A DNA stretch of 64,000 nucleotides from Sphingobium sp. SYK-6 (GTDB lineage: Bacteria > Pseudomonadota > Alphaproteobacteria > Sphingomonadales > Sphingomonadaceae): positions 1,922,001 to 1,986,000 of the forward strand of contig NC_015976.1 in NCBI RefSeq assembly GCF_000283515.1. The letters are read 5' to 3'. Shown here in pieces: positions 15,165 to 24,060 of the stretch. The first letter of the stretch is position 1; each line of letters starts with the position of its first letter. Position numbers and translations under genes: made by a program. Below the pieces are notes generated by a model. It was not told the DNA's origin and did not search any database. It was given only the letters and a program-made list of their open reading frames with translations.

Positions 15165-16541
15165 ATGACGGAGCCGGTCATCCTCTGGCTGCGCCGCGAC
15201 CTGCGGCTGGGCGATCAGGCTGCCCTGCTCGCGGCCTGCGCGGAAGGGCCGGTCGTGCCGGTCTATGTGCTGGACGACGAGACGCCGGACCATCGACGCA
15301 TGGGTGCAGCATCCCGCTGGTGGCTGCATGGGAGCCTCGCCAGCCTCGCAGGCGATCTGCGCGCCTCCGGCTCGCGCCTCGTGCTTCGCCGGGGACGCGC
15401 GGACGAAGTGCTGCCGGCGCTCGCGCGGGAAGTGGGCGCGCGGCGCGTCCATGCCCTGCACCATTATGAGCCCTGGTGGCGCAATGCGGAACGGGCGATT
15501 GCGCGCGTGCTCGACCTCGTGCTGCATGATGGAAACTATCTTCACCCGCCGGGCCTGCTGAAGTCCGGCAGCGGCAGCCCCTATCGCATCTTCACGCCCT
15601 TCTGGCGGGCACTGCGGGAGACGATGCCGCCGCCGGAACCCATGGCCCGGCCTGACAAAATCCCCGCGCCCTCCTCATGGCCGGCGAGTGAGCATCTCGA
15701 CGACTGGTCGCTGCGCCCGTCCAGCCCCGACTGGGCGACCGGCATGGCGCGGGCGTGGCAACCGGGCGAGCAAGGCGCGCTCGACCGGCTCGAGGCTTTT
15801 GCGGATAGTGCCGGGGACTATGACATCGCGAGGAACCTGCCGTCGGTGGAGGGCAGTTCGCGCCTGTCGCCGCACCTGCATTTCGGCGAGATTTCGCCGT
15901 CCCTCATCTGGCATCGCATTGCCCGGCGCGATGGACGGACCGAGCCCTATCTGCGGGAACTGGCCTGGCGCGACTATGCGCAGACGGTGATCCTCCAGCA
16001 TCCCCGTCATGGTAGCGCCAACGGCAGGGCGCAGTTCGACGATTTTCCGTGGCGGGACCTGCGCGAAGCTGCCAGCGACTTCGAAGCCTGGAAGCGGGGC
16101 CGCACCGGCTATCCCATCGTGGACGCGGGCATGCGCCAGCTCTGGACGACGGGCTGGATGCACAACCGCGTGCGCATGATCGCGGCGAGCTTCCTGGTGA
16201 AGCATCTTCTCATCGACTGGCGCCATGGGGAACAGTGGTTCTGGGATACGCTGATCGATGCCGATTACGGCAACAATAGCGTCAACTGGCAGTGGGTAGC
16301 GGGCACCGGGATCGATTCCAGCATGTTCGTCCGGATCATGGCGCCACTGGGCCAATCGGCCAAGTTCGACGCCGCGGATTATATCCGCCGCTGGGTGCCC
16401 GAACTTGCAGGGCTGCCGGATGGAGTGGTCCACGATCCCGAAAGCCATGGGTTCCGGCCATCGGGCTATCCCGTCAGGATCATCGACCATCGCGCCGCCC
16501 GCGAGCGCGCGCTTTCCGCTTACGCCGCCATCCGGGCGTGA
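15165..16541 (+). CDS. phrB: deoxyribodipyrimidine photolyase
   Basis: A 458-aa FAD flavoprotein that uses blue light to split cyclobutane pyrimidine dimers. The N-terminal alpha/beta antenna domain starts ILWLRRDLRLGDQAALLAAC. The C-terminal FAD-binding helices include SRLSPHLHFGEISPSLIW, ELAWRDYAQTVI, DAGMRQLWTTGWMHNRVRMI and DYGNNSVNWQWVAGTGID. These match class I CPD photolyases. It starts 9 bp after the DUF457 gene. Cryptochrome-type function cannot be excluded, but the Trp/Asn core is that of a photolyase. Confidence 0.96.
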   Translation: MTEPVILWLRRDLRLGDQAALLAACAEGPVVPVYVLDDETPDHRRMGAASRWWLHGSLASLAGDLRASGSRLVLRRGRADEVLPALAREVGARRVHALHHYEPWWRNAERAIARVLDLVLHDGNYLHPPGLLKSGSGSPYRIFTPFWRALRETMPPPEPMARPDKIPAPSSWPASEHLDDWSLRPSSPDWATGMARAWQPGEQGALDRLEAFADSAGDYDIARNLPSVEGSSRLSPHLHFGEISPSLIWHRIARRDGRTEPYLRELAWRDYAQTVILQHPRHGSANGRAQFDDFPWRDLREAASDFEAWKRGRTGYPIVDAGMRQLWTTGWMHNRVRMIAASFLVKHLLIDWRHGEQWFWDTLIDADYGNNSVNWQWVAGTGIDSSMFVRIMAPLGQSAKFDAADYIRRWVPELAGLPDGVVHDPESHGFRPSGYPVRIIDHRAARERALSAYAAIRA

Positions 16542-16597
16542 AACGTTCGGCAGCCTGAACGATTGTCTTTACGGCGCCGAGAGACCATGTTGGCGCC

Positions 16598-17875
16598 ATG
16601 ACGGTCCACACCCCGCCAGCGAGCCGCCAACGCGCTTTCCTGCGCCGGACGGGCGCGCGGGCGGGGCGGGGGCTCTGGCGCTTCGTGCCGGGGGCATTGT
16701 TCACATCCGTGCTGAGACGAGTCGATCGGGGCCTGCTGACCGGCTCCCTCGAGCTGCACTTGCCGGATGGCGCCGTGCGCCTGCTCGGCGGCCATGCGCC
16801 GGGCTTCTCGGCCATCGTCCATCTTGCAAGCTGGCGAGCGGTCGCGCGCCTCGCCACCTCCGGCTCGACGGGCTGGTATCGCGCCTGGGCGGCGGGCGAC
16901 TGGTCCAGCCCGGATCCGGTGACGCTGTTTGCCCTGTTCGGCGCGAATGCCCGTTCGCTGGGGAGTGCGGCGCGCTCGTCCGGGCTGCCGCGCCTGCTCG
17001 GGCGGCTGAAACTCGCCCGGCGGCACAACAGCCGGCGTGGCGCGCGCCGGAACATCGCCGAGCATTACGACCTCGGCAATGATTTCTACGCGCTCTGGCT
17101 CGACCGAACTCTCACTTATTCGAGCGCATGCCCCGCCTATCCCGATGAACCGCTGGACGAAGCGCAGACCCGCAAGATCGACGCGCTTCTGGACCGGCTC
17201 GACCTCAAAGACGGGGACCGGCTGCTGGAGATCGGCTGCGGGTGGGGCGGCCTCGCCGCGCGGGCGCTCGAGCGATACGACCTGCACTATACGGGCCTTA
17301 CGCTGTCGAGCGAACAGAAGGCCCATGTCGAGCAACGCCTCGCCGCCAGCGGAGCGCCCGCGCGCGTGCTGCTGCGCGATTATCGCGACGCGGAAGGCAC
17401 GTATGACGCGATCGCGAGCGTGGAAATGGTCGAGGCGGTCGGGGAGCGCTACTGGCCCGCTTATCTGGAAAGCATTGCGCGCCTGCTGAAGCCGGGCGGG
17501 CGGGCGGCCATCCAGTTCATCAGCATCGATGATGCAATCTTTCCCGCTTATGCCGCCCGGGCGGACTTCATCCAGCAATATGTCTTCCCCGGCGGATGCC
17601 TGCTCTCCGAGCGGCGCTTCCGGGAGATCGCCGCACAGAAGGGGCTGCTGTGGCAGGATCAGGTCCGCTTCGGGCTTGATTATGCCTGGACCCTGCGCAA
17701 GTGGCGTGAGCGCTTCGATGCGGCCGTTGACGCCGGCATGCTGCCGCTACGGTTCGATGTCCGCTTCGTCGATCTGTGGCGCTATTATCTGATGTATTGC
17801 GAGGGCGGGTTCATCGGCCGGTCGATCGACGTCTCGCAAGTCACTCTGGTGAAGGGCGATTCGCCGCCGGCATAG
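16598..17875 (+). CDS. cyclopropane-fatty-acyl-phospholipid synthase family methyltransferase
   Basis: A 425-aa SAM-dependent enzyme of the CFA synthase family, which adds a methylene bridge to unsaturated phospholipid chains. Visible motifs are HYDLGNDFYALWLDRTLTYS (substrate and SAM site), LLEIGCGWGGLAARALERYD (SAM motif I), LTLSSEQKAHVEQRL, and FPGGCLLSERRF and GLDYAWTLRKWRERF near the C-terminus. Homologues include plain methyltransferases, so the exact product is open. Its last 35 bp overlap the 3' end of the convergent patatin gene. Confidence 0.9.
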   Translation: MTVHTPPASRQRAFLRRTGARAGRGLWRFVPGALFTSVLRRVDRGLLTGSLELHLPDGAVRLLGGHAPGFSAIVHLASWRAVARLATSGSTGWYRAWAAGDWSSPDPVTLFALFGANARSLGSAARSSGLPRLLGRLKLARRHNSRRGARRNIAEHYDLGNDFYALWLDRTLTYSSACPAYPDEPLDEAQTRKIDALLDRLDLKDGDRLLEIGCGWGGLAARALERYDLHYTGLTLSSEQKAHVEQRLAASGAPARVLLRDYRDAEGTYDAIASVEMVEAVGERYWPAYLESIARLLKPGGRAAIQFISIDDAIFPAYAARADFIQQYVFPGGCLLSERRFREIAAQKGLLWQDQVRFGLDYAWTLRKWRERFDAAVDAGMLPLRFDVRFVDLWRYYLMYCEGGFIGRSIDVSQVTLVKGDSPPA

Positions 17876-20213
17876 CGGCGTCGATCTCCTGCCGGATCCG
17901 CGCGATTTCCGCCTGCATGAGCGGCAACTGCGCTTCTTCTTCGTCGAGAATGGCCTCAAAGGCCTGCCGCTTCCACGCGGCCCGGCGCGCATCCGCATCC
18001 GGCCAGGCCGGCATGGTGGAGAGCAGCAGGTCGATCAGCCGGTCGGCGCCGTGCAGCCGGCCCCACAGATAGTCATTTTCCCGATAGGCGCGGCTGAAGA
18101 ACGCGCCGAAGCTGTTGAACTCGATGCCGCGCAGCGTCGCGGCAGCGCCGCCCGCGCGGATAGCCGTCGCATCCTCGGGGGAAATCCGGTCCACCTTGAT
18201 GGGGTCATATTCGTCCAGTCCCTCACCCTGCAGCAGTGGGAGCGTGGCGATGTCGTAGAAAGGGAAACCCAGATAGGCCTTGAGCAGGTGCCTGCGATCC
18301 TCCGGCGCGAGGCATAGCGCCGCTTCGGCGAAGCGCGCGTCCACCACCGCATCGGCCGCGCGCAGATCCCGCGCCTCGGCCACGGCCTCGATGGCGGCGA
18401 GCGGATCGCGCCGCGCCGCCCGGGCACGTTCCCGCACAGTCTCGTCGAACCAGCCGGGCAATTGCCTTTCCGCGTAGAGCGCGATGGCCTCGTAAAGCAT
18501 GTCGCGCATCTGGGCGCGACCGTCATCGACTGCTTCGCCGGCCGAATCCTGCTCGCCCGCCGTCGACAGGTTGCGAGCGAGGAAGCGGAGGCGGCGGATG
18601 CGGAAGGCGACGTCATGGCTCCGGTAGAAGGCGATGAGCGCGTCGCTCGCGCCATCCGAAGTCCCGTGCCCCACATTGTCGATGCCACGCACATGCAGCG
18701 CATCCCGCAATGTCCGCCGCAATTCCTCCCGGTCCAACGGCGACCCGTCTCCGGCCAGTGCGAGGATCAGGTCGGCCAGTTCCTCGACAATGCCGGAATA
18801 TTTGAGATAGCCATAAGCGGGATAGGCAAACCCCGCCGATCGGGCCGCCCGCTGCTGAAAGCGGGCGCGCCAAACGGCGAGACGCCGCGCCGTCGGCCGG
18901 ATGAGGAACAGCGTGCGGCCAAGCGTGCGATCGACAGTGCGCTCGATATCCGGCCGAAGCGCGTCGACGATATGCTGCATGCGCCGTATCCGCGCCGACC
19001 GGGCCGCGATCGCTTCCAGATTGTCGCGAATGGGCTGCTCGCGCGGAATGTCGCTGACCGCGCCGAAGATCGTGCGGAAAAAACCGGGGAGGGGGCGTTC
19101 GCCCGTCTCTGTCCGTGCGACGGGCGACGTCAGGCGAAAACCCGCCACGTCGGGCGCGGGCTCGACATAGACGAAGCGCCTGTCCACGATCCGGCGGGCA
19201 GGGCGATCCTTGAGCGCATCGATGGCCTGCGCGAAGGGCGCATTGGCGAGCACGGAGCCATCGATCAGCACGGCATCCTCCGCCGTGCCCCGCGCACTGT
19301 GGTGCGGCAGGATGCGGCGCAGGAAGGCCTCGCGCCCCGGCCATGGCCGCTCCCGCTCGCTCAGCACGCGATCGAGTTCCCGCACCGTGAAAGGCGGAAA
19401 GGCGCCGGGAAAGCTCGCCGTGGCGCGCGCCGCGAAGACGAGCTCGGCCGGGTCCGCGAGGCGGCGGGGATAATCGCCCCGAGCCCGGAAAGCGATGGTC
19501 AGCCGATGCTCGGTTTCGTTGATCTGGGGGGGGCTGTTGAGCCGCAGCGTTTCCTCATGCCCCGCGAAATCCGTCGCCGTCACGAAGAGATCGAGCGGAT
19601 GATGAGGCGGCAGCAGCGGCTCGCCATGGGCACCCGCACTCATCGCGTCGAAAGCATCGAGCAGCAGGCCCGAAAAGCCCTTGCCGCCGAAGGGTGGCGC
19701 GAACCAGCGCGCGCGCACGAAGTTGGAGAGCTTGCGGCGCACTTCCTCCCGGGCCTCGGGCGCCACCGTCTTGTCCACCGTGTCGCCGCGCCGGCGCATC
19801 AGCAGCCAGAGGATGGGCGCCGCCCAGAATTTGGTGAAGCGCGACAGGGGCCGCGCATCGGGATCGAGCAGGATGTCGGCATCGGCGCAGCGGAGCCACA
19901 ATTCGGTCAGCGGATCGAGCGACTCGCCGGTCTCGATCGCCTGGGCAAGGAAGATGCCGTTGATGCCCCCCGCGCTGGCTCCGGCGATGATGTCCGGCAG
20001 GACACGCAGCCTGAGATCATGATCTGCCTGGCAGGCCCGCAGCATCGCGAGATAGATGCTCTCGCTTCCCCCGTCCGGCGCGGGACCGACGCTCCAGAAA
20101 TCCCGACTGGCGCAGGCGAGGCGCCAGATCTCCTTGGTGACGCCATGCATGTAGACTGCGAGGCTCACGCCGCCATAGCAGACCAGCGCCAGCCTCAGTT
20201 CCTTCTCCCGCAT
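17841..20213 (-). CDS. patatin-like phospholipase family protein
   Basis: A 790-aa protein. The N-terminus MREKELRLALVCYGGVSLAVYMHG carries the oxyanion-type glycine loop. The nucleophile elbow is DIIAGASAGGINGIFLAQAI (GxSxG), and the dyad Asp is in VLIDGSVLANAPFAQAI. The long C-terminal half has many Arg/Glu-rich helices, as in the bacterial patatin-like protein family of ~800 aa. It probably hydrolyses acyl lipids in the cytoplasm or at the membrane face. No signal peptide. It converges on the CFA-type gene with a 35-bp overlap. Confidence 0.9.
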   Translation of the reverse strand: MREKELRLALVCYGGVSLAVYMHGVTKEIWRLACASRDFWSVGPAPDGGSESIYLAMLRACQADHDLRLRVLPDIIAGASAGGINGIFLAQAIETGESLDPLTELWLRCADADILLDPDARPLSRFTKFWAAPILWLLMRRRGDTVDKTVAPEAREEVRRKLSNFVRARWFAPPFGGKGFSGLLLDAFDAMSAGAHGEPLLPPHHPLDLFVTATDFAGHEETLRLNSPPQINETEHRLTIAFRARGDYPRRLADPAELVFAARATASFPGAFPPFTVRELDRVLSERERPWPGREAFLRRILPHHSARGTAEDAVLIDGSVLANAPFAQAIDALKDRPARRIVDRRFVYVEPAPDVAGFRLTSPVARTETGERPLPGFFRTIFGAVSDIPREQPIRDNLEAIAARSARIRRMQHIVDALRPDIERTVDRTLGRTLFLIRPTARRLAVWRARFQQRAARSAGFAYPAYGYLKYSGIVEELADLILALAGDGSPLDREELRRTLRDALHVRGIDNVGHGTSDGASDALIAFYRSHDVAFRIRRLRFLARNLSTAGEQDSAGEAVDDGRAQMRDMLYEAIALYAERQLPGWFDETVRERARAARRDPLAAIEAVAEARDLRAADAVVDARFAEAALCLAPEDRRHLLKAYLGFPFYDIATLPLLQGEGLDEYDPIKVDRISPEDATAIRAGGAAATLRGIEFNSFGAFFSRAYRENDYLWGRLHGADRLIDLLLSTMPAWPDADARRAAWKRQAFEAILDEEEAQLPLMQAEIARIRQEIDAAMPAANRPSPE

Positions 20214-20311
20214 GCGGGCAGATTGGCGCGGACGGCGCGGCTTGTCGACTCGTCAATCCTGCGGAGACCGGATTATCGGCAGCGACCTGCGCCCGTCAGT
20301 CCCCGCGCCGG

Positions 20312-21022
20312 TCAGCCCTTCGTGCTGAACGTCGCCCAGATCGGCAGATGGTCGGACGCGCGCCGCGCCAGCGCCGTGCTGTGAACGCCGCAATCCTCGA
20401 GCGCGATATTGCCGCGCCACATGATCCGATCCAGCGCCGCGACCTGACGGCGGGCATGGAAGCTGCGACCGCATGGCGCGATCTCATACTGGCGCGCGAA
20501 ATCGGCAAGGCACCCGCGATTGACGGTCCACTCGTTGGTGTCGCCCATGAGGATCGTCGCGCCCGAGGGATCGCCATCCTCAAGCTGGTCGACATGATGG
20601 ACGACTGCGGCTGCCTGCCGACGGCGCCACAGCCCCGAAAGGTCGAGATGCATGCCCACCACACGGGTCTTCATGCCCTTGAGATCGAGCGAGGCGAGCA
20701 CGGCCCCGCGCGGCTCCAGGCACGGCAGATGCATGACGTCACCGGCAGCCCCTTCCTGCGCGTCCCGCCGGACCAGCAGCGCATTGCCATGCCAGCCCAT
20801 GCTTTCCGTCCGGGTCGGCAATTCAACGGCCCGATAATCCGAGTGCATCGCCAGCAGCCGGTCCGGCAGCACGGCATGGCGTGGCCCGAAGCGGCGATCC
20901 GCTTCCTGCAGCGCGATCACGTCGGCATCGAGCTCGTTGAGCACGTCGATGATCCGTTCAGGCAGTCGACGGCGGTCGGTCCCGATGGCTTTGCGAATGT
21001 TGTAGGAAGCGACCTTGATCAT
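20312..21022 (-). CDS. endonuclease/exonuclease/phosphatase family protein
   Basis: A 236-aa protein of the EEP (DNase I-like) fold. The conserved segments are MIKVASYNIRKAIGTD (Asn), DVIALQEADRRFG (Glu), VVGMHLDLSG (Asp/His), ILMGDTNEWTVN (Asp/Asn) and RRASDHLPIWATF (Asp-His), the usual metal and catalytic positions. The substrate is unknown (nucleic acid, inositol phosphate or sphingolipid in relatives). The start at ATG 21022 begins exactly at the conserved first strand; the longer frame adds an unlikely Arg/Gly-rich leader. Confidence 0.9.
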   Translation of the reverse strand: MIKVASYNIRKAIGTDRRRLPERIIDVLNELDADVIALQEADRRFGPRHAVLPDRLLAMHSDYRAVELPTRTESMGWHGNALLVRRDAQEGAAGDVMHLPCLEPRGAVLASLDLKGMKTRVVGMHLDLSGLWRRRQAAAVVHHVDQLEDGDPSGATILMGDTNEWTVNRGCLADFARQYEIAPCGRSFHARRQVAALDRIMWRGNIALEDCGVHSTALARRASDHLPIWATFSTKG

Positions 21023-21135
21023 GGACGCTCTAATTCGGATGCGCGAACCCGCTTGACAAGCCCCCCCGAACGCGGGACGCAACCGGGCGGACCGGCCATT
21101 CGTTATCGCTGCAGAACGTCGAATGGAGGAAGAAG

Positions 21136-21576
21136 ATGAAGATCGATCATGGGACTCTTGTCGCGGTGATGGACGGCAAGAAAATGCTGCTCTTCCGGAA
21201 CGAGGGCGACGAGACCTATCCCAATCTGGTGCTCGAGCAGGAGCGCGAGCAGGACAATCCTCCCGACCACGAGCAGGCCACCGATGCGCCCGGCCGGGCC
21301 TTCTCTTCGGTGGGGCCGGGACGCAGTGCCATGGAGCAAACCGACTTCCATCGCCTTGCGGAGGACAAGTTCGCGGACGAAGCTGCCGCGATGCTCAACA
21401 AGCGCGCCTTGGCGAATGCCTTCGACAAGCTCATCATCGTCGCGCCGCCCAAAACGCTGGGCGAGTTGCGCGGCCACTACCACAAGGAGCTGGAAAGCCG
21501 GCTGGTGGGCGAAGTGGCCAAGGATCTGACGGGGCATCCGGTGCCGGACATCGAGCGGATCGTCAGCGAAAGCTGA
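21136..21576 (+). CDS. host attachment family protein
   Basis: A 146-aa protein matching the so-called host attachment protein family (named from Agrobacterium work). The N-terminus MKIDHGTLVAVMDGKKMLLF and the middle AMEQTDFHRLAEDKFADEAA followed by KLIIVAPPKTLGELRGHYHK are characteristic. It is a soluble cytoplasmic-looking protein with an archaeal-eRF1-like fold in relatives, so a direct role in attachment is uncertain. The strong ribosome site GGAGGAAGA lies 5 nt upstream. Confidence 0.88.
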   Translation: MKIDHGTLVAVMDGKKMLLFRNEGDETYPNLVLEQEREQDNPPDHEQATDAPGRAFSSVGPGRSAMEQTDFHRLAEDKFADEAAAMLNKRALANAFDKLIIVAPPKTLGELRGHYHKELESRLVGEVAKDLTGHPVPDIERIVSES

Positions 21577-21646
21577 GCGCCGCTCCTGCGCTTCCCCGCA
21601 CGCCGCTTTGATCTGGCGTTCCCTCTTCGTTCTGATATGAGGGGGC

Positions 21647-23014
21647 ATGGTCAAGCTCAAACGCCGATATGTCTGCCAGGCTTGCGGGTCGCTGGCCACG
21701 CGCTGGCAGGGACAATGCGACGATTGCGGGGAATGGAACACGCTGGTCGAGGAAGCTGCGCCCACGGCTTTCTCGGTCCGGCACGATCTGCAGGATGGCG
21801 GGCGCGCCATCTCGCTGGTCGGGCTGGACAGCGACGTGGCCCTGCCCGAGCGACTCGGCACCGGCCTTGCCGAATTCGACAGGGCGCTGGGGGGAGGCCT
21901 CGTAGCCGGATCGGCCACGCTGATCGGCGGTGATCCCGGCATCGGCAAGTCGACACTGCTGCTGCAGGCCGCTGCCAGTCTCGCCCGCGCGGGGCGCGGC
22001 GTCGTGTACGTGAGCGGGGAGGAAGCGGCCGATCAGGTGCGGCTGCGGGCGCGCCGGCTCGGCCTTGGCGATGCGCCCGTGCAGCTCGCCAGCGCGACAT
22101 CCGTGCGCGATATTCTCACCACGCTGGGGCGGGGGCGCGCGCCGGATCTGCTCGTCATCGATTCCATCCAGACAATGCACAGCGACACGATCGAGGGCGC
22201 GCCGGGCACGGTGAGCCAGGTCCGCGCTTCGGCGCAGGAACTCGTGCGCTTCGCCAAGAAGGGCGGGGCCGCGCTCATCCTGGTGGGGCATGTCACCAAG
22301 GACGGCACGATCGCGGGACCGCGCGTGCTCGAACACATGGTCGACACGGTGCTCAGCTTCGAGGGTGAGCGCAGCCATCAATATCGCATCCTGAGGGCGA
22401 TCAAGAACCGGTTCGGCGGCACCGACGAAATCGGTGTCTTCGCCATGGCCGGCGAAGGGCTCCAGGAAGTCGCCAATCCTTCCCTGCTTTTCCTCACCGA
22501 GCGGGACGAACGCGTGGCCGGCACTGCGGTCTTCCCCGCCATCGAGGGGACGCGGCCGGTGCTTGTGGAAATCCAGGCCCTTACGGTGCGGCTTGCCAGC
22601 GGCGCCACGCCCCGGCGCGCCGTGGTGGGCTGGGACAGCGGTCGCCTCGCCATGATCCTCGCCGTGCTGGAGGCGCGTTGCGGACTCAGCTTCTCCGCCT
22701 GCGAAGTCTATCTCAACGTCTCGGGCGGCTACCGCCTGCAGGATCCGGCCGCCGACCTCGCGGTGGCCAGCGCCCTCATCTCCGCGCTCTCCGAGCGACC
22801 CGTGCAGCAGGACGCCGTGGTGATGGGTGAAATCGCGCTCTCCGGCGAGGTGAGGCCCGTGGCGCATGCCGCGCTGCGCCTGCGCGAATCGGCCAAGCTC
22901 GGCTTCCGGCGCGCGCTCGTTCCGTCGAGCGCGGCAAAGCAGGCCAAGGAACTCTCCGTGAGCGGCTTCACGCAGCTCAGCGACCTTGTTGACCATATGC
23001 TTGGGCGGGACTAG
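21647..23014 (+). CDS. radA: DNA repair protein RadA
   Basis: A 455-aa branch-migration ATPase of recombinational repair. The N-terminal zinc finger uses Cys10, Cys13, Cys24 and Cys27 (CQACGSLATRWQGQCDDCGE). Walker A is IGGDPGIGKSTLLL, the RadA-specific KNRFGGTDEIG motif follows, and the C-terminal Lon-protease-like domain runs from about GTRPVLVEIQAL to the end (VYLNVSGGYRL, LALSGEVRP-type segment). Ribosome site GAGGGGG precedes the ATG. The gene leads an apparent operon with cvpA. Confidence 0.97.
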   Translation: MVKLKRRYVCQACGSLATRWQGQCDDCGEWNTLVEEAAPTAFSVRHDLQDGGRAISLVGLDSDVALPERLGTGLAEFDRALGGGLVAGSATLIGGDPGIGKSTLLLQAAASLARAGRGVVYVSGEEAADQVRLRARRLGLGDAPVQLASATSVRDILTTLGRGRAPDLLVIDSIQTMHSDTIEGAPGTVSQVRASAQELVRFAKKGGAALILVGHVTKDGTIAGPRVLEHMVDTVLSFEGERSHQYRILRAIKNRFGGTDEIGVFAMAGEGLQEVANPSLLFLTERDERVAGTAVFPAIEGTRPVLVEIQALTVRLASGATPRRAVVGWDSGRLAMILAVLEARCGLSFSACEVYLNVSGGYRLQDPAADLAVASALISALSERPVQQDAVVMGEIALSGEVRPVAHAALRLRESAKLGFRRALVPSSAAKQAKELSVSGFTQLSDLVDHMLGRD

Positions 23015-23024
23015 CGACCGCAGC

Positions 23025-23582
23025 ATGACCGCACTCGACATTGCCGTCCTCCTTCTCATCGGCGGCCTCGCCATTCGCGGGTTCATCGCAGGCTTTGTCA
23101 CGGAATCGCTGGCGCTGGGCGCATTGATCGGCGGCTTTGTCGCGGTGCGCCTGTTCCACGCCCCGGTGACGGCGATGCTGACCGGCCTCGTCGGCTCGGA
23201 ATATGGCGCGGCCCTCATCGCCTTCGTCGCGATCTTCGGGCTTGTCTACGGGCTCGGGAAAGTGCTGGCCGGCTATATCGGCGGCAAGACCAAGAGCTCG
23301 GCGCTGGGCATGTTCGACCGGCTTCTCGGGCTTGGCTTCGGCGCGGTGAAGGGCCTGCTCGTCGCCACGATCTGTTTCGTTCTCTTCACGATCGTCTATG
23401 ACGCGCTTTACGGGGTAGAGACGAACCGGCCGGACTGGATGCGCCTCTCGCGCTCCTATCCGCTGCTGAACGCCAGCAGCTCGGCCACGAGCAAATGGAT
23501 TGCGGAGAACAGTCGGCAGGGTGGGCTGCTCGGCGATTTCGGAGAAAGCGAGCAGGACAATGCGGCCGATGCCGGCGAATGA
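23025..23582 (+). CDS. CvpA family membrane protein
   Basis: A 185-aa inner membrane protein with four predicted helices: ALDIAVLLLIGGLAIRGFIA, LGALIGGFVAVRLF, ALIAFVAIFGLVYGLG and LLVATICFVLFTIVY. Between them lie GLGFGAVKGLL and the conserved YIGGKTKSSALGMFDRLLG loop typical of CvpA. The C-terminus is soluble and acidic. CvpA is linked to colicin V production and purF regulation in E. coli, but its biochemical role is poorly known. It follows radA by 10 bp. Confidence 0.92.
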   Translation: MTALDIAVLLLIGGLAIRGFIAGFVTESLALGALIGGFVAVRLFHAPVTAMLTGLVGSEYGAALIAFVAIFGLVYGLGKVLAGYIGGKTKSSALGMFDRLLGLGFGAVKGLLVATICFVLFTIVYDALYGVETNRPDWMRLSRSYPLLNASSSATSKWIAENSRQGGLLGDFGESEQDNAADAGE

Positions 23583-23597
23583 CAGGCAGCCGACGCG

Positions 23598-24041
23598 ATG
23601 AGCGCCAGCCTTTACAGCATTGACGTCCTGCGCATGGCGGCGGACGTGGCGTCCTTCCCGCCGCTGGGTGACGCCGATGGCGCCGACGAACGGCGCTCCC
23701 CCACCTGCGGCAGCCGCATGAGCGTGACGCTGCGCCTGGATGCGGCAGGCACCATCGAGGCGATCGGGCTCGACGCCAAGGCCTGCGCGCTCGGACAGGC
23801 GGCCGCAGCCATCTTCGCGATCGGCGCGATCGGCGCGGACAAAGCGCGGATCGCGGCTGCGAGCCAGGGCTGGCGCGCCTATCTTTCTCGGGAAAGCGAC
23901 AGCCTGCCCGACTGGCCGTCGCTCGACCTGCTGGCGGCGGGGCGCGATTACCCGGCGCGGCATCCCTCCATGCGCCTCGCCTTCGAAGCGGCGGAAGCCG
24001 CCATGGAACAGGCGCTGGTACGGGCATCGGCCGGTGGATGA
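23598..24041 (+). CDS. IscU/NifU-like Fe-S scaffold family protein lacking the third cysteine
   Basis: A 147-aa protein of the IscU-like scaffold fold. Two cysteines align with the scaffold ligands: Cys37 in SPTCGSRM and Cys63 in AKACALGQAAA. The third IscU cysteine near residue 106 is missing; the matching region reads YPARHPSMRLAFEAAEAAM, with no Cys. Relatives are often annotated as iron-sulfur assembly scaffold in sphingomonads. Whether it assembles clusters or serves in another role is unclear. It lies between cvpA and the antiporter gene, whose possible upstream GTG overlaps its stop. Confidence 0.85.
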   Translation: MSASLYSIDVLRMAADVASFPPLGDADGADERRSPTCGSRMSVTLRLDAAGTIEAIGLDAKACALGQAAAAIFAIGAIGADKARIAAASQGWRAYLSRESDSLPDWPSLDLLAAGRDYPARHPSMRLAFEAAEAAMEQALVRASAGG

Positions 24042-24060
24042 CGCCGGCACGGTCCCGACC

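Noticed and set aside
18462..20384. Plus-strand 640-codon frame opposite the patatin-like gene
   Set aside because: It has no motifs, is rich in Arg/His/Gln, and covers the antisense of a clear GxSxG/DG hydrolase.
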